Below are positions 40,203-42,530 of a stretch of 42,530 nucleotides of DNA, piece after piece. The translations under genes and the position numbers were made by a program. The DNA comes from an uncultured Collinsella sp. (GTDB lineage Bacteria; Actinomycetota; Coriobacteriia; Coriobacteriales; Coriobacteriaceae): assembly GCA_900546115.1 (NCBI GenBank), contig URBQ01000027.1, positions 1 through 42,530 on the forward strand, in the 5' to 3' direction. Under the pieces are notes generated by a model, which saw only the letters and a program-made list of their open reading frames with translations, was not told the DNA's origin and ran no database searches. Positions within the stretch are counted from its first letter, which is position 1; every line of letters begins with the position of its first letter.

Positions 40203-42449
40203 ATGACACTCGTATCCAAGACCTTTGAGCTGTACGGCAAGACCTACACCTTTGAGTCGGGCGAGCTTGCCAAGCAGGCTACCGGCGCGTGCCTGGTCAA
40301 GCAGGGCGACACCACGATGCTCGACACCGTGGTCGTCTCCAAGGAGCGCAAGAACTACGACTTCTTCCCGCTGACCGTCGACTTCAACGAGAAGATGTAC
40401 GCCGCCGGCCGCATCCCGGGTGGTTACCTCAAGCGTGAGGGCCGTCCCAGCGAGAAGGCCACGCTTACCGCGCGCATGATCGACCGTCCGATTCGCCCGA
40501 GCTTCCCGGACGGCTTCCGCAACGAGGTGCACATCGTCGCCACCTCGCTCGTCGCCGACCAGGTCAACCCCTTCGACGTCATCAACGTCATGGGTGCCTC
40601 TCTGGCCATGACGCTTGGCGGCGTGCCCTTCGAGGGCCCGCTTGCCTGCGTGCGCATCGGCCGTAACGTGGAGACCGGCGAGTTTATCGTCAACCCCACC
40701 TATGAGGAGCGCGAGAACTCCGATCTGGATCTGGAGCTGGGTGGCTCCGCCGACTTCATCTCGATGGTCGAGGCCGGCGCCGAGGAGATCTCCGAGGACG
40801 ACATGCTCGCCGCCATGAAGTTTGGCCAGGAGGCCCTTGCTGCCTTCTGCCAGGCTCAGGACGAGTTTGTCGCCGAGTGGGAGCAGGTCAACGGCGCCAT
40901 CGTCAAGAAGGAGTACCCGCTCGACCAGCCCGTCGAGGAGGTCCAGGAGCGCATCTTCGCCCACTACGACGAGATGGCAGCCGCCCTTCGCGACGCCGAC
41001 AAGCTCTCCCGTATCGGTAAGGTCGAGGCTCTGAAAGAGTCCATCCGTGCCGAGTTCACCGAGGAGGAGCAGGCCGCTTGGGAGCGCGAGATTCCCGTGG
41101 CGCTCAAGAAGCTCGAGAAGAAGGCTATGCGCACCATGGTCGTCGAGACCGGTGAGCGCGTCGACGGCCGTGCCGCCGATGAGATTCGCCCCATCATGGT
41201 GAAGGATAACTACCTGCCGCTCGTTCACGGCTCCGGTCTGTTCCAGCGTGGCCAGACTCAGGTGCTTTCCGTCCTGTCGCTCGGTATGCTCAACGAGGGC
41301 CAGCGTCTGGATACCATCGAGCCCACCGAGGGCAAGCGCTACATGCACCACTACAACTTCCCGCCGTTCTGCACCGGCGAGACCGGCCGCATGGGCAGCC
41401 CCAAGCGCCGCGAGATCGGCCACGGCAACCTGGCCGAGCGCGCTCTGCTTCCGGTGCTCCCCGACGAGAACGAGTTCCCCTACGCCATCCGCGTCGTCTC
41501 CGAGGTCATGGAGTCCAACGGCTCCTCTTCGATGGCTTCGACCTGCGGCTCCACGCTCGCCCTTATGGACGGCGGCGTGCCCATTAAGCGCCCGGTCTCC
41601 GGTATCGCCATGGGCCTGATCCAGGAGGAGGGCAAGACCGTGGTCCTGTCCGACATCCAGGGTCTCGAGGACTTCCTGGGCGACATGGACTTTAAGGTCA
41701 CCGGCACCACCGAGGGCATTACCGCCCTGCAGATGGATAACAAGGCCACCGGCCTCACCTTCGACATCCTGGCCCGCGCCCTGCAGCAGGCCAAGGAGGG
41801 TCGCGCCTTCATCCTGCAGAAGATGCTCGATGTGATCCCCGAGCCGCGCCACACCACGCGCAGCACCGCTCCGCGCATCGTTTCCATCCAGGTTCCGACC
41901 GACAAGATCCGCGACGTCATCGGTTCCGGCGGTAAGGTCATCCGCGGCATCCAGGACGAGACCGGCGCTTCGGTCGACATCCAGGAGGACGGCACCGTCT
42001 TTGTCGGCGGCACCGGCGAGTCCGTCGACCAGGCCGTCGAGCGCATCAAGCTCATCATCAAGGTTCCCGAGCCGGGCGAGGAGTACACCGGTCGCGTGGT
42101 CTCCATCCAGCCCTTCGGCGCCTTCGTCAACCTGCTGCCCGGTAAGGACGGCCTGCTGCACATCTCCCGCGTCGCCAAGGGCCGCGTGGAGAAGGTCGAG
42201 GACGTCCTCAACGTGGGCGACGAGGTCAAGGTCGTCGTCATCGAGGTCGACGATCGTGGCAAGATCTCGCTCGATCGTCTTGACAAGCCCGAGGCCCCGG
42301 CTCGCGCCGAGGGTGCCTCCGAGGGCGACGGCGAGCACTTCCAGCGCCGTGAGCGTCCGCGTCGCGAGCGCTCTGAGCGCAGCGACCGTCCGCGCCGTCC
42401 CGGCGACAACGGAGGCCGCAAGCCCCGCCGTCACCACGACGCCGAGTAA
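40203..42449 (+). CDS. pnp: Polynucleotide phosphorylase
   Basis: Trimeric 3'-5' phosphorolytic exoribonuclease of mRNA turnover. The 748-residue protein has two RNase PH domains separated by a helical domain. The second carries GRAADEIRPI, the QVLSVLSLG region, FPPFCTGETGRMGSPKRREIGHG and the catalytic STCGSTLALMDGG. KH (IRDVIGSGGKVIRGI) and S1 (YTGRVVSIQPFGAFVNLL) domains follow. The last ~40 residues are an Arg-rich disordered tail (RRERPRRERSERSDRPRRPG). The ATG at 40203 follows AAAGGAG. Confidence 0.97.
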   Translation: MTLVSKTFELYGKTYTFESGELAKQATGACLVKQGDTTMLDTVVVSKERKNYDFFPLTVDFNEKMYAAGRIPGGYLKREGRPSEKATLTARMIDRPIRPSFPDGFRNEVHIVATSLVADQVNPFDVINVMGASLAMTLGGVPFEGPLACVRIGRNVETGEFIVNPTYEERENSDLDLELGGSADFISMVEAGAEEISEDDMLAAMKFGQEALAAFCQAQDEFVAEWEQVNGAIVKKEYPLDQPVEEVQERIFAHYDEMAAALRDADKLSRIGKVEALKESIRAEFTEEEQAAWEREIPVALKKLEKKAMRTMVVETGERVDGRAADEIRPIMVKDNYLPLVHGSGLFQRGQTQVLSVLSLGMLNEGQRLDTIEPTEGKRYMHHYNFPPFCTGETGRMGSPKRREIGHGNLAERALLPVLPDENEFPYAIRVVSEVMESNGSSSMASTCGSTLALMDGGVPIKRPVSGIAMGLIQEEGKTVVLSDIQGLEDFLGDMDFKVTGTTEGITALQMDNKATGLTFDILARALQQAKEGRAFILQKMLDVIPEPRHTTRSTAPRIVSIQVPTDKIRDVIGSGGKVIRGIQDETGASVDIQEDGTVFVGGTGESVDQAVERIKLIIKVPEPGEEYTGRVVSIQPFGAFVNLLPGKDGLLHISRVAKGRVEKVEDVLNVGDEVKVVVIEVDDRGKISLDRLDKPEAPARAEGASEGDGEHFQRRERPRRERSERSDRPRRPGDNGGRKPRRHHDAE

Positions 42450-42472
42450 CAGCCGTACATAACCAGCACCGC

Positions 42473-42503
42473 AAGGGCGACTCCGGACAGGGGTCGCCCT
42501 TTT
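42473..42503 (+). terminator. Rho-independent terminator after pnp
   Basis: AAGGGCGAC (42473-42481) pairs with GTCGCCCTT (42493-42501), with inner TCC/GGG pairs and a short T run. Nothing further can be called in the last 27 bases. Confidence 0.85.
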
Positions 42504-42530
42504 GCTTGCGCCCGGGAGGGCCGCATATGA

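Noticed and set aside
40155..42437. A 760-codon open frame antisense to pnp
   Set aside because: Composition is dominated by Leu, Gly, Asp, His and Val, typical of an antisense shadow of a GC-rich gene; pnp has every expected motif.

Overview
The window is 42.5 kb of gene-dense, GC-rich chromosome. It looks like a host-associated coriobacterial actinobacterium, most likely Collinsella or a close relative. The clues are the actinobacterial integration host factor gene (mihF) next to gmk and rpoZ, frequent GTG and TTG starts, strong GC bias at third codon positions with long antisense shadow frames, and a fermentative bifunctional AdhE. The genus is an inference from gene content; no rRNA is present. 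About 41 protein genes are called, almost all housekeeping. I found no tRNA, rRNA, CRISPR array, prophage or defence island.

Layout. 1-10.2 kb (+): rpsB-tsf, then pyrH-frr-uppS-cdsA-dxr-rseP-ispG-proS, covering translation, nucleotide, isoprenoid/undecaprenyl and phospholipid supply plus a site-2 protease. 10.2-13.9 kb (-): adhE followed by a small-molecule phosphotransferase gene. 14.0-14.66 kb: a decayed REP-associated tyrosine transposase (RAYT) remnant bounded by a perfect 26-bp inverted repeat. 14.7-15.0 kb (-): rpmB. 15.2-20.7 kb (+): pyrimidine operon pyrR-pyrB-pyrC-pyrK-pyrD-pyrF behind an attenuator-like leader. 20.9-23.4 kb: mihF-gmk-rpoZ-thiI. 23.6-27.6 kb: comEA-comEC-holA. 27.8 kb: rpsT. 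28.1-32.2 kb: lepA-dusB-hemW. 32.3-34.6 kb: two consecutive DnaJ-type genes, the first apparently membrane-anchored. 34.6-39.6 kb: mtaB-phoH-ybeY-dgkA-era-recO. 39.7-42.5 kb: rpsO and pnp.

Many genes touch or overlap (cdsA/dxr, pyrR/pyrB, pyrB/pyrC, pyrK/pyrD, pyrD/pyrF, comEA/comEC, mtaB/phoH, phoH/ybeY), so translational coupling is likely. Promoters are recognisable mostly by -10 elements of two recurrent forms (a TGC or GGC preceded TA-rich hexamer, and GGGTA followed by a CCGCA start region); -35 boxes are poor. Rho-independent terminators follow tsf, proS, rpmB, thiI, rpsT, rpsO and pnp.

Most interesting items: the J-protein with all four zinc-finger motifs but with its C-terminal substrate domain replaced by predicted membrane helices; an RseP-type protease carrying a winged-helix-like insertion; the RAYT remnant with REP-like repeats beside the adhE promoter; a probably leaderless lepA mRNA; an Era GTPase with a purely acidic N-terminal extension; and the pyr leader with mutually exclusive hairpins. 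I did not find a clearly new multi-gene system.
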